DNA of 64,000 bases, from positions 18,245,003 through 18,309,002 of the forward strand of contig OY757017.1 of NCBI GenBank assembly GCA_963580285.1, in the 5' to 3' direction. The notes below the pieces were generated by a model that made no database searches, had not been told where the DNA came from, and saw only the letters and a program-made list of their open reading frames with translations. A program made the translations under genes and the position numbers. Below are positions 32,201-47,200 of this stretch, one piece after another. Source of the stretch: Lucinisca nassula. Taxonomy: Eukaryota; Mollusca; Bivalvia; Lucinida; Lucinidae. How positions within the stretch are numbered: position 1 is the stretch's first letter; each line of letters begins with the position of its first letter.

Positions 32201-35200
32201 CATTTTGAGCAAGTTCGCAAAATTGCAGTATGTTTCCTCTGGCTTTCGCTGTCGGATCTTTACAGGGTCACTGATGAGGCTTTATTAGCAGAAACTACGT
32301 AGTATGACCCATCTTCTTTCTTATGAATGTTTTCATTGCTCTTAAAGGAACTTATTTTTGATTTTTATTTGCTTCACTGCAGCTGGTGTTGTGCCGTGTG
32401 GCGGCCGTAAAACGTCTCCCTGTACATCAACCATAGTGCAGTTTATATTTTACTTTTGGTCCTTTGAGATCAGCGTGAATATTCTGAGATATCAGAAATA
32501 AATTATTGGTTTAGACTCATATTCTAGACAAGTTTTTAATTATTTGGACCCCATTTTGATTTATATCAGTCTTTTAATCGACTGCCTGTTCGATATTCGC
32601 AAAACTGCACTATGTTTCCTCTGGCTTTCGTTGTCGGATCTTTACAGGGTCACTGATGAGGCTTTATTAGCCGAAACTACGTAGTATGACCCATCTTCTT
32701 TCTTATGAATGTTTTCATTGCTCTTAAAGGAACTTATTTTTTATTTTTATTTGCCTTCACTGCAGCTGGTGTTGTGCCGTGTGGCGGCCGTAAAAAGTCT
32801 CCCCGTACATCAACAATAGTGCAGTTTATATTTTACTTTTGGTCCTTTGAGATCAGCGTGAATATTCTGAGATATCAGAAAAAAATTATTGGTTTAGACT
32901 CATATTCTAGACAGGTTTTTAATTATTTGGACCCCATTTTGATTTATATCAGTCTTTGAATCGTCTGCCTGTTCGAAATTCGCAAAATTGCAGTATGTTT
33001 CCTCTGGCGTTCGTTGTCGGATCTTTACAGGTTCACTGATGAGGCTTTATTAGCCGAAACTACGTAGTTTGACCCATCTTCTTTCTTATGAATGTTTTCA
33101 TTACTATTAAAGGATTTTATTTTTTTACTTTTATTTGCCTTCACTGCAGCTGGTGTTGTGCCATGTGGCGGCCGTAAAAGTCTCCCCGTACATCAACCAT
33201 AGTGCAGTTTATATTTTACTTTTGGTCCTTTGAGATCAGCGTGAATATTCTGAGATATCAGAAATAAATTATTGGTTTAGACTCATATTCTAGGCAGGTT
33301 TTTAATAATTTGGACCCCATTTTGATTTATATCAGTCTTTGAATCGACTGCCTGTTCGAAATTCGCAAAATTGCAGTATGTTTCCTCTGGCTTTCGTTAT
33401 CGGATCTTTACAGGGTCACTGATGAGGCTTTATTAGCCGAAACTACGTAGTATGACCCATCTTCTTTCTTATGAATGTTTTCATTGCTCTTAAAGGAACT
33501 TATTTTTGATTTTTATTTGATGATTGGACCAAAACTGTGGCCTAAAGTGTGTTCTGATCGTTTTTCTATGATTTGACCTACTGACCTACTTTTTGACCAG
33601 ACGTGACCCATATTCGAACTTGACTAAGATATTGTCAAGATGATTATTCTGGGCAAGTTCGATGATGATCGGACCAAAACTGTGGCCTCTAGTGTGTTCA
33701 CAAGGTTTTTCTATGATTTGACCTACTGACCTACTTTTTGACCCGACATGACCCGTATTCGAACTTGACCGAGATATTGTCAAGATGATCATTCTGGGCA
33801 AGTTTTATGATGATCGAAACTAAACTGTGGCCTCTAGTGTGTTCAGAAGGTTTTTCTATGATTTGACCTACTGACATACCTTTTGACCGACATGATCCAT
33901 ATTCGAACTTGGCCGAGATATTGTCAAGACAATCATTCTGGGCAAGTTTGATAATGACTGGACCAAAACTGTGGCCTCTAGTGTGTTCACAATGTTTTTC
34001 TATGATTTGGCCTACCAACCTACATTGTTACCCGACACGACCCATATTCGAACGTGACCAAGATATTATCAACATGCTCATTCTGAGCAAGTTTGATGAT
34101 GAATGGACGAAACCTGTGGCCTCTAGTGTGTTTACAAGGTTTTCTATGATTTGACCTACTGACCTACTTTATGACCCGACATGACCCATATTCGAACTTG
34201 ACCGAGATATTGATAAGATGATCATTCTGGGCAAGTTTTATGATGATCGAACCTAAACTGTGGCCTCTAGTGTGTTCAGGAGGTTTTTCTCTGATTTGAT
34301 CTACTGACCTACTTTTTGACCCAACTTGACCCATATTCAAACTTGACTGAGACATTGTCAAGATGATCATTCTGGGCAAGTTTGATGATGATTGGGCCAA
34401 AACTGTGGCCTCTAGTGTATTTACGAGGTTTTTCTATGATTTGACCTACTAGCCCCCTCCCATAGGGGCTTGAAGAAATATATGGGCTGCATGATACTTC
34501 CACGCAGAGCTGAATCCGGCCCGCACACTAGTACTGGTAAACCGCTTAGAGGATCTAAGCCTGTCCAGGAACCGAGGTGCGAGGCGGACCGTCCATGCTA
34601 ATAAACCCTATTGGTTTCATTGGGCGACAGGGCTTGAGATGTCATTTCATCTCAATGTCGGGTAAAAGTCCCCCAAAATTGGAAGCAACGTCTCCAAAAT
34701 GACCTTTACAGTGTTAACGGGGACGTTAAAACTCAAATCAAACAAACAAACGATTTGACCTACCAACCTACATTGTGACCCGACATGACCCATATTCGAA
34801 CGTGACCAAGATATTATCAAGATGCTCATTCTGAGCAAGTTTGATGATGATTGGACCAAACCTGTGGCCTCCAATGTGTTCAGAAGGTTTTTCTATGATT
34901 TGACCTACTGACCTACTTTTTGACCCTACAACACCCATATTCGAAGTTGACTGAGATATTGTCAAGATGATCATTCTGGGCAAGTTTGATCATGATCAGA
35001 CCAAAACCGTGGCCTCTAGTGTGTTCACAAGGTTTTTCTCTGATTTGACATACTGACTTACTTTTTGACCCGACATGACTCATATTCGAACTTGACCGAG
35101 ATATTGTCAAGATAATCATTCTGAGCAAATTTGATGATTATCGGATCAAAACTGTGGCCTCTAGTGTATTCACAAGGTGTTTCTATGATTTGACATACTG

Positions 35201-38200
35201 ACCTACTTTTTGACCCGGCATAACCCATATTCGAACTTAACCGAGTTATTGTCAAGATGATCATTCTGAGCAAGTTTGATGACGATCGGCCCAAAACTTT
35301 AGCCTCTAGAGTGTTCACAAGGTTTTTCTTTGATTTTACCTACTGACCTACTTTTTGACCTGCCATGACCTATATTCGAACTTGACCGAGATATTGTCAT
35401 GATTATCATTCTGACCAATTTTGATGATGAATGGCCCAAAACTGTGACCTCTAGTGTGTTCACAAGAAAAGTTTAAGGACGCACTGAAGCACGCACGCAC
35501 CCACGCACGACGGACAAAAAGTGATCCCAAAAGCTCACCTTGTCACTACGTGACAGATGAGCTAGAAAATATCACAAGTTTACATCTTAAAATTATCGAT
35601 TTTCGGTGGTAAAATTTATAATGTATTTCTATAAGCGTGTCTTCGTAATGTTTCCTGAGACCCTCAAAATACTAAAATCTAAAATTTTAACCCACCCCAC
35701 CCCCAAATAGTTCCAATCTCCAGTCTATGTAGCAGGCAAAGATCAGAGTACAGAGACTCGACTTCTTGCTAATCGGACGGACTAGAGACGAACATTACAC
35801 ACTCTGACCAGGCTACATGGATACTTTCCCTATACCTTGATCGATTTTATGCTGCTTAGCCCCCGCCCATCGGGACTTTAAGAAATAGATTGGCTGCATG
35901 ATGCTTCCACGCAGAGCTGCAACTGACCCGCACACGTGTACTGGTAAATCGCTTAGTGGATCTAAGCCTGACCAGGCAATGCGGTGCGAGTCCGCCCGTC
36001 CATGCTAATAAACCCTATTGGTTTCATTGGGTGGCAGGGCTTGAGATGTCATGTCATCTCAATGTTGGGTAAAAGTCCCACTAAATTGGCAGCAACGTCT
36101 CCAAAATGATCTTTACAGTGTTGATGGGGACGTTAAACTTCAAATCAAACAAACAATGTTGGGTAAAAGTCCCACACAATTGGCAGCAACGTCTCCAAAA
36201 TGATCTTTACAGTGTTGATGGGGACGTTAAACTTCAAATCTAACAAACAAAACTTTATGTTGTTGGTCCTCATGATTGCCCGAAATGTGCTACTATGACC
36301 CCGAAAAGATTGTACCTCCCATGCTTTCCCGTTCTGCAAAGTTACCCTTGCTTCCAAAGGATAATTCTATATTAAACAGATTGATATAGAGAAATTACAG
36401 TTAACAAGGATACACTTTTCTCAAGAATGTAGGCTATGTGTAATCGCTAGGCGGTTCTAACGTGCACCCAAAACCAATGTTTGTAGACATAAATAAGGAA
36501 AATATCACAAGTTTCAAAACTTAAAATAAACGTCATTATACACCAGACTGCATGCATGGTAGTTAACCATATGATGGTTGAAAACTTTGCTTCCCTCTTT
36601 AATTGCACACAGGCGGTTCAGGCCTCATGTTCTATGACGGCTCCAGCCTATAGGCTTACTTAAATTTTTATTTTAGGTAATGTCTGTTGGTACCTAATGC
36701 TATGTCTCTGGTCGGGCCCACCGGAATCTAACTGTAGGTTTTCGTTTGTTCCAGCATTTCAAATAATTAATGCTGTCGAGTCCTCAACGGTGTTTCATAT
36801 CTGTAGTTTTTTATCTTTACGTTCTCAGAGATGTTGCACTGACAAGTTAGAAAGCCTCCATGCGGACTGAACCAATAATTCGTCTGAGCCACGACAGAAC
36901 CAAGTACATGTACAAGGATCATGGCAATGTAAAATCGATTTAAGCCTCCCAGTGAAATACTTTTTGCTGACCGTTCAAATGCAGTTCTTTTCTCGTGGTT
37001 TACTATTTCTTATAATTTGTTTTTGAATGTATGTATCGCTTATATATTTTTTTTTATTTTGGATAGCCGTTTGGCCCTTTTGTGGGAAAGTGACTGTTCC
37101 TTCGGCTATCAGCTATGTGATGTAGCCATTAGTTTTAGGAAAACTTCATATTCATGTTTCCTTCCCTTCGATGTCTCTGATTGGAGGTGTGAGGTGATTG
37201 TATCGATTCCTGGTCATTTCCTTCATTTTATTTTGATGTGTACACAATTCTAAGAAATAACTGACCTCTCGTTTCTGCTTTTCAACGATGGTAGTAACTT
37301 GGAAGAGTAAATCATCTATTTTAGTCTCCGTGGAATCCTGGCCCATGGAGGCTAGTGATAGCGCTCTGTCTAGTGGGAAGAAATCGTAGTTCTCTTTTAA
37401 TAGCTGAAAGACAAGTTAAAACATGGAAATAAGTTTTCATAATATTTATGTGAGATCACTGACTTTCCGATGAAAATAGAAATGAAAATGATCTAAAACT
37501 TTACTGTGCACTAGAGGAGCAACGATTCAATGAATCGTATCGAAATCGCAATGCATCTGCTGACAATACGCTTATTGTATCGTGAAGCGATATGCTTATG
37601 GTATCGTGAATCGATATGCTTATCGTATCGTAAAGAAGTAGCATAATATGATCTCATTACAGAAAATAATAGTTATGTGACAGAGATTAGATGTAAACTT
37701 TTTGACAGCTTTCCACAAATTTGTAATACACGTTGCAAATAAGTTACTATTTTCACTTTTATTGCCATTGATGTATGTTACAGTACAGTTAATTAATACC
37801 AAAGACTTTTAATTTTATACTCTGCAGTGAAATCAATGCACATCAGAAACAAATAAAAATATCATATACTTTCACAGTGTGAACAATAACACGACCTTGT
37901 TATTTTCACAGTACTTAGCAGCCCGGACTACATTTTCTCGCCAAAAGTCATATGCTACCGATAAAATGGTTCTGTAAAATACCTTGAAAACCACTCTTTG
38001 AACGAAAAATATGTTGTATTCAAAATGGCGATCTGTTTATACTTTGAAACTGACATTTGTGACGTCATATATGACGTGCCAGGTCAAAATTGTGACGTAC
38101 GATACGTTTGATCAATTACCGTAAATATCCATATAAAATTATGATAGTATCATGACACAAGTATCGCGATTTGTTTCGTATCGTAAAGTTACTGTATCGT

Positions 38201-41200
38201 TGCAGCCGTGCATTTTAAGGATGGTGGCTGACAATGTAGGCAATGATCAGGAATTGGGGCAATTGCCTTACATCTTTCAAGCAAGAACGAAGCACAAATA
38301 TAAAACAAAATCACCGTAATTAAATCATTGAAAGTATATAGAAAGCACGACATAGCCAGACGGCTAACCCAAGTAAAAACACTTTGCCAGTATCTGTATA
38401 TACAAAGACAACAATAAATCACAACAGAAGGACCGCCTTAAAACAGGCAGAAAATATTTTACAGGTATGTGTATGGGGGGTTGAGTGGGCTAAATCAGTT
38501 TTACGTGGCCACAATCCTTGCACTTAGTACAATGCTGGTTTACACATGCAATTTATTCATTCCACGTGAACAATATATTACTCATAAGTGCAAGGTCTCT
38601 CAGAACATTAAAATCATCCAAAGTCAAAGAAGCATTCTCTATTAAGATGGAGAATATTGTTTTGTGAATACATGTAAGTGGGTATGGAGCCTCATTTGTG
38701 GCTTTTCTGTTCGAACATGTCAGATGAAACACTTTCACTTGTGGCGGCGTGCAAATAAACGGGATACTATAGGTATCTAATATGGTGTTCTATTGTAGAT
38801 GGGCGTCTCGAACCCAAGGGACGGCCATGCTGAGTGGAACCGAGGCTACGCTCAGCACAGTCATCCCGAGCATTTGAAACCCCATAAAAGATTCTTTTTC
38901 TTGCACAAAACCACCGAAAATTTTCATTTTACTTTATTTAGCGTTTTAATCCGGGCTTATCGCATTCTACCTATGTAGTTTGCCTGGGTAAGAACACCAG
39001 AGTAAGAACAGAAACCACGAATTTCCTTATCTGGTGGGCAAGAAATGTACTTCTTACCAGTTTGTGAACAAACATCTCAAGAGCTGTGTAGTCGTTGACT
39101 TTAGTTCCATTCAGATGGATGAAGAAGAAAATGTAAGACCACATGTTGTGTTCTTGTCGGACGTGATGGTCAAAACCCTGAAAGAATTATTTCAGAAACA
39201 ATAAGGTAGAACCACATAGCTCCAGATATTAAGGGAAAATGAAGATAATTCAGGCATTCTATTCCCTAATTCCCTTTAGGAATATACGTTGTCGGTACTT
39301 GTTAGAATCGCCTCGTCTAGGCGATTCTTACAAGTAACCAGAGTAAATGATTATATGGAGAATTCTAACAATGGTCGCCTATATAGCCAGTAGTAAAACC
39401 TAGTGATATATTGAGTGATAAATCACTGAGCAGAAAGGTGCGACGAGAAGAGCCGCCTTTTTATCCCGTTTCATGACGTCATTCATTGTTACCTTGAAGT
39501 TAGATGGTGTAACCCATTTCCTTGTATCTGATATGCAATAAACAATGACAGAAGATATGTATAATCTTAAGGAATCAATAGCATTTTCGTCGATTTCAGT
39601 GTGTTAGAACTGAAATAGACTAGCTCTAGTGCCATGAAATAACTGTTTGCCGGTCTGTTATAAGTAGACAAATCACTCATGCTACGCGCTCCTGATTTGA
39701 GCTACAGTACAACTGACCTTCAAATAGTTATTTATCACTCAATAAATCACTGATAGAGCTGATCTATTTCTTTAATAAAACAAACCATTCATAATCGTCC
39801 TTAGCACCTCCTTATCTGTAGTTTCGGATAATCAAACCATGGTTTCAAATTCTTGCCAGGCAGTTAAGGAGACATACTTGTTATCCTGCTTTCAACGTGT
39901 GTCCAATCACTACCTAATCTGTCTTCGGGGCTTGCGACTAGAAAGTACACCATTACCAAAACATGTGTATATAAATACATCGTAAATGTGACCGCCGAAA
40001 AACGAAGATTTTAAGATGAAAAAAAAAATGTGATATTTTTCTTATTTCTGCTCAAAATAAAGATTGTGAGTACACGTTAGAACCGCCTCAATGAGTACCA
40101 TCAATCTATATTTTAGAGCAGAAATAAGAAAATAAAATTTGCACTCGTAAACGTCAGTGAGAATGGGGTTAAAGGGGGTCAGATTTATATAGAAGTGTTT
40201 TCGTGATGAAAATTGGCCTGCTAAGCTATACAAACAAACGAGTTCTTGAATCTTTAGATAATAAACTTGGGTTACTGAACTATTAAAGCAGCTAGAACGA
40301 AGATTCTGATCAGAGTGCATGGAGGCACAGGCTGAAATGCACCACTGGTGTTCGCAAATGACAAAATAGTTTTTCACATGATTTGACTGCTGATTTCCTT
40401 ATTCTTTATGTAAAATCAGGCTCAAGTCTCCATATTACATTTTCACCCCTCATCTGTTTCAGCTTCATGCGTAATTGTAACCTTTTCAATCCTGCAGACC
40501 AGTATAGATATTTGTGCAAACAGTCGATCCAGATGACACGGTTCTTCTTATATGCTTTTCAATGAAATATAGAGATTTCTCAGTGAAATCGAAAACGATA
40601 TTGTCACTGTTTCAAACAGTGACTGATATCAATTTTATTTTTCACTGTTTACGACTACTTTTTTCTCGAAATCAAATTCTGTGGTCAGTTTTTCCATTGT
40701 CAGATGATTTAAAATTAATGAACTGTATTAGAATTGACACTTAGCCGGTTCACACGTAACGAGGAGGTTAATGACGTCATTTTCGACGCTGACGTCACGT
40801 ATTTTGTCACGCGACGTTAGATCTGTCAGCACCTTCTTTGGGAAACTTATCTCTCAATTATATCTAAAGTAGAAGTAAAACAAAGATCAGGAATTGATAC
40901 AATTAACCTACTCCATCCATAAAAGACACCAAAGGAAAGAAATACAAACATTAAGCGACCAGACCATAATGGAAACCTAAACAAAGGAAGGCCATATGGA
41001 CAGTTACTTTCCCACAAAATGGCCATATGGCCATCCAAAATTAAAAGACACAAGTGATACACACAGTAAGTAACAAACAACAACATAAATAAATCGCCAC
41101 AGAAGAGCCGCCTTGGAACGGTCAGTGGAAGATTTCCACTGGGGGGCTTAAATCGATTTTACGTGGCCACAATCCTCGCCCTTACTTCCGTCGCGATTTA

Positions 41201-44200
41201 GACAAATAATTTGTTCAGTCCGCATGAAGGCCTCCTAACTCATCAGTGCAACATCTCCGTGAACACAGAAATCAAAGAACCACAGAGGTGAGACAACGGT
41301 GAGGACTCGACAGCAAGAAACCACTGAAATGCTGGAGCAAAAGAAAACCAACAGTTGGACTCCGATGAGCCCGACCAGAGACAGAGCATCAGGCACCAAC
41401 CAACATTATCTCTTTAATTTTCAATAAGCCTTTACGTTGGAGCCGTCATAGAATCTGAGGCCTGACCCACCGGCGTGCAATTAAAGAGGGAAGCAAAGTT
41501 GCCAACCTAAGCCTGTCCAGGAACCGCGGTGCGAGGCGGACCGTCCATGCTAATAGGCCCTATTGGTTTCATTGGGCGACAGGGCTTGAGATGTCATTTC
41601 ATCTCAATGTCGGGTAAAAGTCCCACAAAATTGGAAGCAACGTCTCCAAAATGACCTTTACAGTGTTGACGGGGACGTTAAACCTCAAATCAAACAAACA
41701 AACAAAATCTCCCAATTATTTCAGTAACCATTCAAAGAAATGCCATCCCAAACTATTTCTCAGGTGCAAACTTTCAGTTTCAGTTTGCACACAATATCAT
41801 ACTCAGTAAATAAGTTGGGCACCACTAAATTGACGCGAAACAACCAGGAACACAGTTAGTTTTCTCTGAGGGTTAGTGACGCTATTAGTGAAGCTAAATA
41901 TTGCCGTTTTGAAGCATGTAAGAAACAGAAAATTTGATTTTTTAGTGTGAGATCAAATTTTATTTCACTCATGAACACCAAAACCGGTATTTTCACTCAT
42001 GAAAATACTGGTTTTGGTGTTCATTCGGTGAAATAAAATTAGATCTTACACTGAAAAAATCAAATATCCTCTATATAATGAGCTTTCTCATCAGGAATAA
42101 CGATGTTTGTTTGTAATCCTGTAAATTATTTTGGCCAAATCCCCTGCTTACAAAACCTGGAGTGTTCAAATTCAAAGAGGGCAAAGCAAACTCAGGCGTC
42201 AAATGTTTCAACACCTCAGTTTCATGCGAGGGCCGTTCAATAAGTATCTGGCTTTACCTACTTATAGTCACGCTTGACTTTTTTGACATAGTCACCCCAG
42301 CAATAATCACTTCCTCCAGCGATGTTCCAAGGCTTAAAGTCCATTTTTGTGGAATTCATTATCTTTAGAGACAATTCACCCTCCAAACGCTGCCTTTAGC
42401 TCTTCATCTGACCGGAAGTGATGTCCACGCAAATCTTTCTTCAAGTTCGGGAACAAATTAATCACTGGGTGCCAGATCAGGAGAATGGGAAGGATGGGGT
42501 GAAGGTTTGAATCCTTGCCGCTTCACTGCGTTCACAGAAACTTTGCAAGTATGGAAACTAGCATCATCATGTTGCAACAGCACACCTTTTGTATTTTTAC
42601 ACTCCTTTTCTATACTATAGCCGCACATAACTCGGCCAATATATTAGCACTAACTCCCCATTAACCGTCTGGCCATAAAGTAAATAGTTTACCAACAGAG
42701 TCCCCCTTGCTGTCCCAAAACACAGTTGCCATGACCTTACCATGTGAAGGCTGAATCTTGAATTCCTTTGGACGCAGTTAACAGTAACCAGTCAATCGTT
42801 TAATCTGCTATTATGTCTCAGGATCATAATGATGGATCCAAGTTTCGTCGCTGGTTACAATTCTTTCAAGATCAGAATCATATCTTTCCTAAAGTGACTC
42901 AGACATGGACATTCTGTCCGCTCGTTGTTCTTTACGAAGGCATTTTGACTCCCAAGAGGCTGAAATCTTCCTCATGTCAAGCCGTTCATGTAAAATGAAG
43001 GCATTTTGACACCCAAGGGGCTGAAATCTTCCTCATGTCCAGCTGTTCATGTAAAATGAAGGCATTAAGACTCTTCCTCATGTCCAGCCGTTCATGTAAA
43101 ATGAAGGCATTTTGACTCCTAAGGAGCTGAAATCTTCCTCATGTCCAGCCGTTTATGTAAAATGAAGGCATTTTGACTCTCAATGGGCTGAAATCTTCCT
43201 CATGTCCAGCGTTCATGTAAAATGAAGGCATTTTGACTCTCAGGGGAGCTGAAATCTTCCTCATGTCCAGCCGTTCATGTAAAATGAAGGCATTTTGACT
43301 CCCAAGGGGCTGAAATCTTCCTCATGTCCAGCCGTTAATGTAAAATCGTAGGAAACCCTACCATCAGAAATCTCCACACTTCTTGCTGTTTCTGAAACTT
43401 TCATTCGCCTTTCCTGCTTTACTAGTTCCCTTAGATTTTCACCAGTGAAGTCATCAGTAGCGTTCACGAACTTCAACTACGGTACTCTGTTCGTCTTCCA
43501 ACGTTACCCAACCACGTTTAAAATCAGCCAACCAGTTTTTAACAGTTGAATAAGAATGAGCAGTCTTTCAGTAAACTTCAAACAATTACTCATAAATTTC
43601 CGGGTTCGTCTTCTTTTTCAAAAACAGGTATCTCATCACTGCTGTGCACTCAATTTGTAAAGAAAATTCGGCAACACTGACTCCTGTCATGTTATTTTAC
43701 CTCGCAGGGGTTACTAATACTAGACTGACAGATAAAATTGTGTGTAACCATGTATAAGGCATTGGTGTGTAATACGTGAAAAGCGTGTACTTGCCACGGA
43801 TCAGTAACTGGTTTAGTGCAGTTAAATATTGAACGACCCTCGTAATGTCCATGTCAGTATCCCCTCTATTTTATATCTGACCTGCAAATTTCTCGCTTTG
43901 AGAACTGTTACTTCATAAATTTCTCGCATTGAGAACTGTTACTTCACCTATTGTTTCTATCATTATGCTATAGTGTTTTTATCTTGCATTTTTATATCCT
44001 CTCTCAACACCCCTTTCGGTTTCCCTACTTAAACTACATCGCCGAGTGTTGTTACTACGGTATTACTTTACTCGCCATGATCTTAAAAGAAATAAAATTT
44101 TTAACTGCAATGTGATGGAGTGTGGGGACACAGCACAACGTAAACACATCAAAACTGAGAAGGCCGTAACATGTGCCACGTTCAGGAAGTTCAGGTGTTT

Positions 44201-47200
44201 TTATAGGTACTCTGGTGTTCGACCACCTCTGATTACTGATCGGCTCTTGATTTTAGTAAAATAATTTTGTAAGTGCCGTTAAACCAAAATTAAACAACAA
44301 CAACAAACAAAAAACAAACAAGATTACCTTTCCATGATGTTCGAAGTCATAGCTATTTCTGCTGCAAATGAAACAAGTGTCCCTCATGTCGGATTCAGCT
44401 GTCCACTGAAATATAGAAAAATGAATGCTCGCATTTGAATTAATGCTGTGCTTGATATGGATAAATTGAAAGCCCGACTTGTTTTCGAAAATGTTTAATA
44501 TATAAGCTAAACAAATAATTATTTCCACGCATGCAACCGTGAAAAACACATCTTAATTAATTGTTTTTACACTTTACGGATGCCCCCCCCCCCCTCATAG
44601 GGGCTTGAAGAAATATATGGGCTGCATGATGCTTCCACGCAGAGCTGAATCCGGCCCGCACACTAGTACTGGTAAACCGCTTAGAGGATCTAATCCTGTC
44701 CAGGAACCGCGGTGCGAGGCGGACCATCCATGTTAATAAACCCTATTGGTTTCATTGGGCGACAGAGCTCGAGATGTCATTTCATCTCAATGTCGGGTAA
44801 AAGTCCCACAAAATTGGAAGCAATGTCTCCAAAATGACCTTTACAGTGTTGATGGGGACGTTAAACATCAAATCAAACAAAACAAAACACTTTACGGACA
44901 GTACAAATGTATTGTTTGCATTTTAATACTTGGTTGGTGGATTTGAGGTTTAACCTCGGGGCTAACATCTCTAATTTCTGAATATATCAACAACGGTAGC
45001 TTAGTCTGTGCCAAAACCAAAATGCTGTACGTGCACTGTCATGTGTAAGGGTTCGGATTTTTTTTTCTTCAGAAAAGTACCAAAAGCAACCACAACATCC
45101 ATTGGTTAAGAAAGATTGCTTTATTTTCATTTTCATAAAATGGTCTTTATCTGATGAAAAGTAGTAGTATTTTTACTGACGGCATAGACTGTCGAGATTG
45201 AGCCGGTTCTTATGGGTATCCACAATCTGATAATCTATGTTTCCATTATGATAACTCATCAGTGCAACATAGTGCAATCTTTTATATCTTCAAAATGGCT
45301 ACTTTCTGAAGAAAATATGTGATATTTTTCATATTTATATTGCAAACATAGGTTGTGGGTGATGGAGCGGCTGATTGAGGCGGCTCTAACGAGTATTAAC
45401 AACCTATGTCTTTGAGCAGAAATAAAACAAATATGTACACCCCCGTAAACCAGAGTTTTCTCTATATAAAGTGGTGTTTAGGGGGTGTTAATTTCACGGA
45501 CTTCTTCACGTGATGCTGAGCACAAACAAAGGAATGTAAGCCCTTGTAAACCCAGGATTTCTCTGTAAAGGGCGGGGGTTAACCCTTATTCTACTGTTCA
45601 CGACAAACCCCACCTTTGCAAACAGTGTAGATCCAGATCAGAAGAAGCCATCTGTTCGGGACCTACACTGTTTGACATTCAGTTTGTAAATTTGTAGGAA
45701 TAAATGATATCAAGCAATCTGATTGGTCTCAAAGTTACAAATGGGTGTGGCTAAATTAATTATGCAGCGGGATAAGGGTTAAAAGGGTGTTACTAACACA
45801 CAGTTAGAGTGTTCCATAACACACTTGTACACTCCATAGTTTTACGATAACACATCCGTGCGAAATAGTGCATTCTTTCATATCTCCAAAATGGTGGAAT
45901 TTCTCATGAAAAATTGTGATATTTTTCTTATTTTTACTCCAAACATAGGTTGTTGGTGCACGTTAGAACCGCCTCATTGAGGCGGTTCTAACGAGTACCC
46001 ACAACCTATGTCTTGGAGCAGAAATAAGAAAAGTAATGTATACCCCCGTAAACCCCAGTTTTCTCTATATAAAGTGGGGTTTAGGGGGGTCTTTATTTCA
46101 CGGACCTGTTCCCGTGATGGTTTTCAGTTCTCTGTCGTAGTTCTTGCTTCCAAAGGCTTACCTTTTAAGCTCGCCTGGACGAAGACCTGGAAGAGCTATA
46201 ATACTACCCCCAGCGTCGGCGTTAGCGTTGGCGTTGGAGTCGTTGTCGACATCCGCATTTACATTTAAGTTTTTAAGAGCTCATATTTTCCTAACCATAT
46301 GATGGATTTGGTTCATGGTTGGTTTTTGGATAGATATAGGTACAAAGTTATATTCAGCACTACCCACGTCTACACCCATGGCGTCAAGGTTATGGACTTA
46401 GAATGTTTTTAAACGTTTGTTAACTGCTCATATTTTCCAAATCATACGACGAATTCGGTTCATTTTTGGTATGATGATAGATATGGTCCAAAGTTTTATT
46501 CAGCAATTCTCCCGCCTATGCTTCAAGCTCAAGGTCACAGAAATTTTTTATATTAAAGTTTTTTTAACTGCTCATTTTTTTCAAACCATATGGTGGATTT
46601 CATTCATATTTGTTATGATGACAGATATTGGTCAAAATAGAAGTGAAGGCAATGATCAGGAATCGATACAATTAACCAACAGCTCTAATCAGAGACAGCA
46701 AAGGGAAAGAAGCACAAACATGAAACAACTAGACCCCAATTGAAACATCAATAGCGGAAAGCCAGCAGGAAAGTTACTTTCCCACAAAATGGTCATTTGG
46801 CTATCCAAAAACAAAATAATATAAGCGATACACACACTCAAAGACAAACCATAACAAACATAAACCGCGACAGAAGAACCGTCTAGGAACAGTCAGTGAA
46901 ACGAATTCCCCTTGGGGCTTTAATCGATTTTACGTGGCCACAATCCTCGCCCTTATTTCCGTCGCGATTTAGACAAATAATTTGTTCAGTCCGCATGAAG
47001 GCCTCCTCATCAGTGCAACATCTCCGTGAACACAAAATCAAACAACCACAGAGATGAAACAACGGTGAGGACTCGACAGCAAGAAACCACTGAAATGCTT
47101 GAGCAAAAGAAGACCAACAGTTAGACTCCAATGGGCCTGACCAGAGACAGAGAATCAGGCACAAGCCAACATTACATAAAATAAGATACTCTCTAATTTT

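Larger units (their letters stand above)
26288..37265 (-). other. Intron of about 11 kb between the last two ITPR exons
   Basis: The donor GTCAGT is at 37265 and the acceptor CTGTTTCAG at 26288-26296. It is filled with SINEs, a 145-bp array, a 383-bp array, a fold-back element and a family U copy, listed separately. Apparent open frames, including 26044-26556 on the plus strand, show no protein similarity or splice context. Confidence 0.8.

Noticed and set aside
31565..35530. Numerous minus-strand frames of 60-95 codons sharing GHSFGPIIIKLAQNDHLDN
   Set aside because: They are the same frame of the 145-bp tandem unit repeated. The similarity is repeat-derived, not a protein family.
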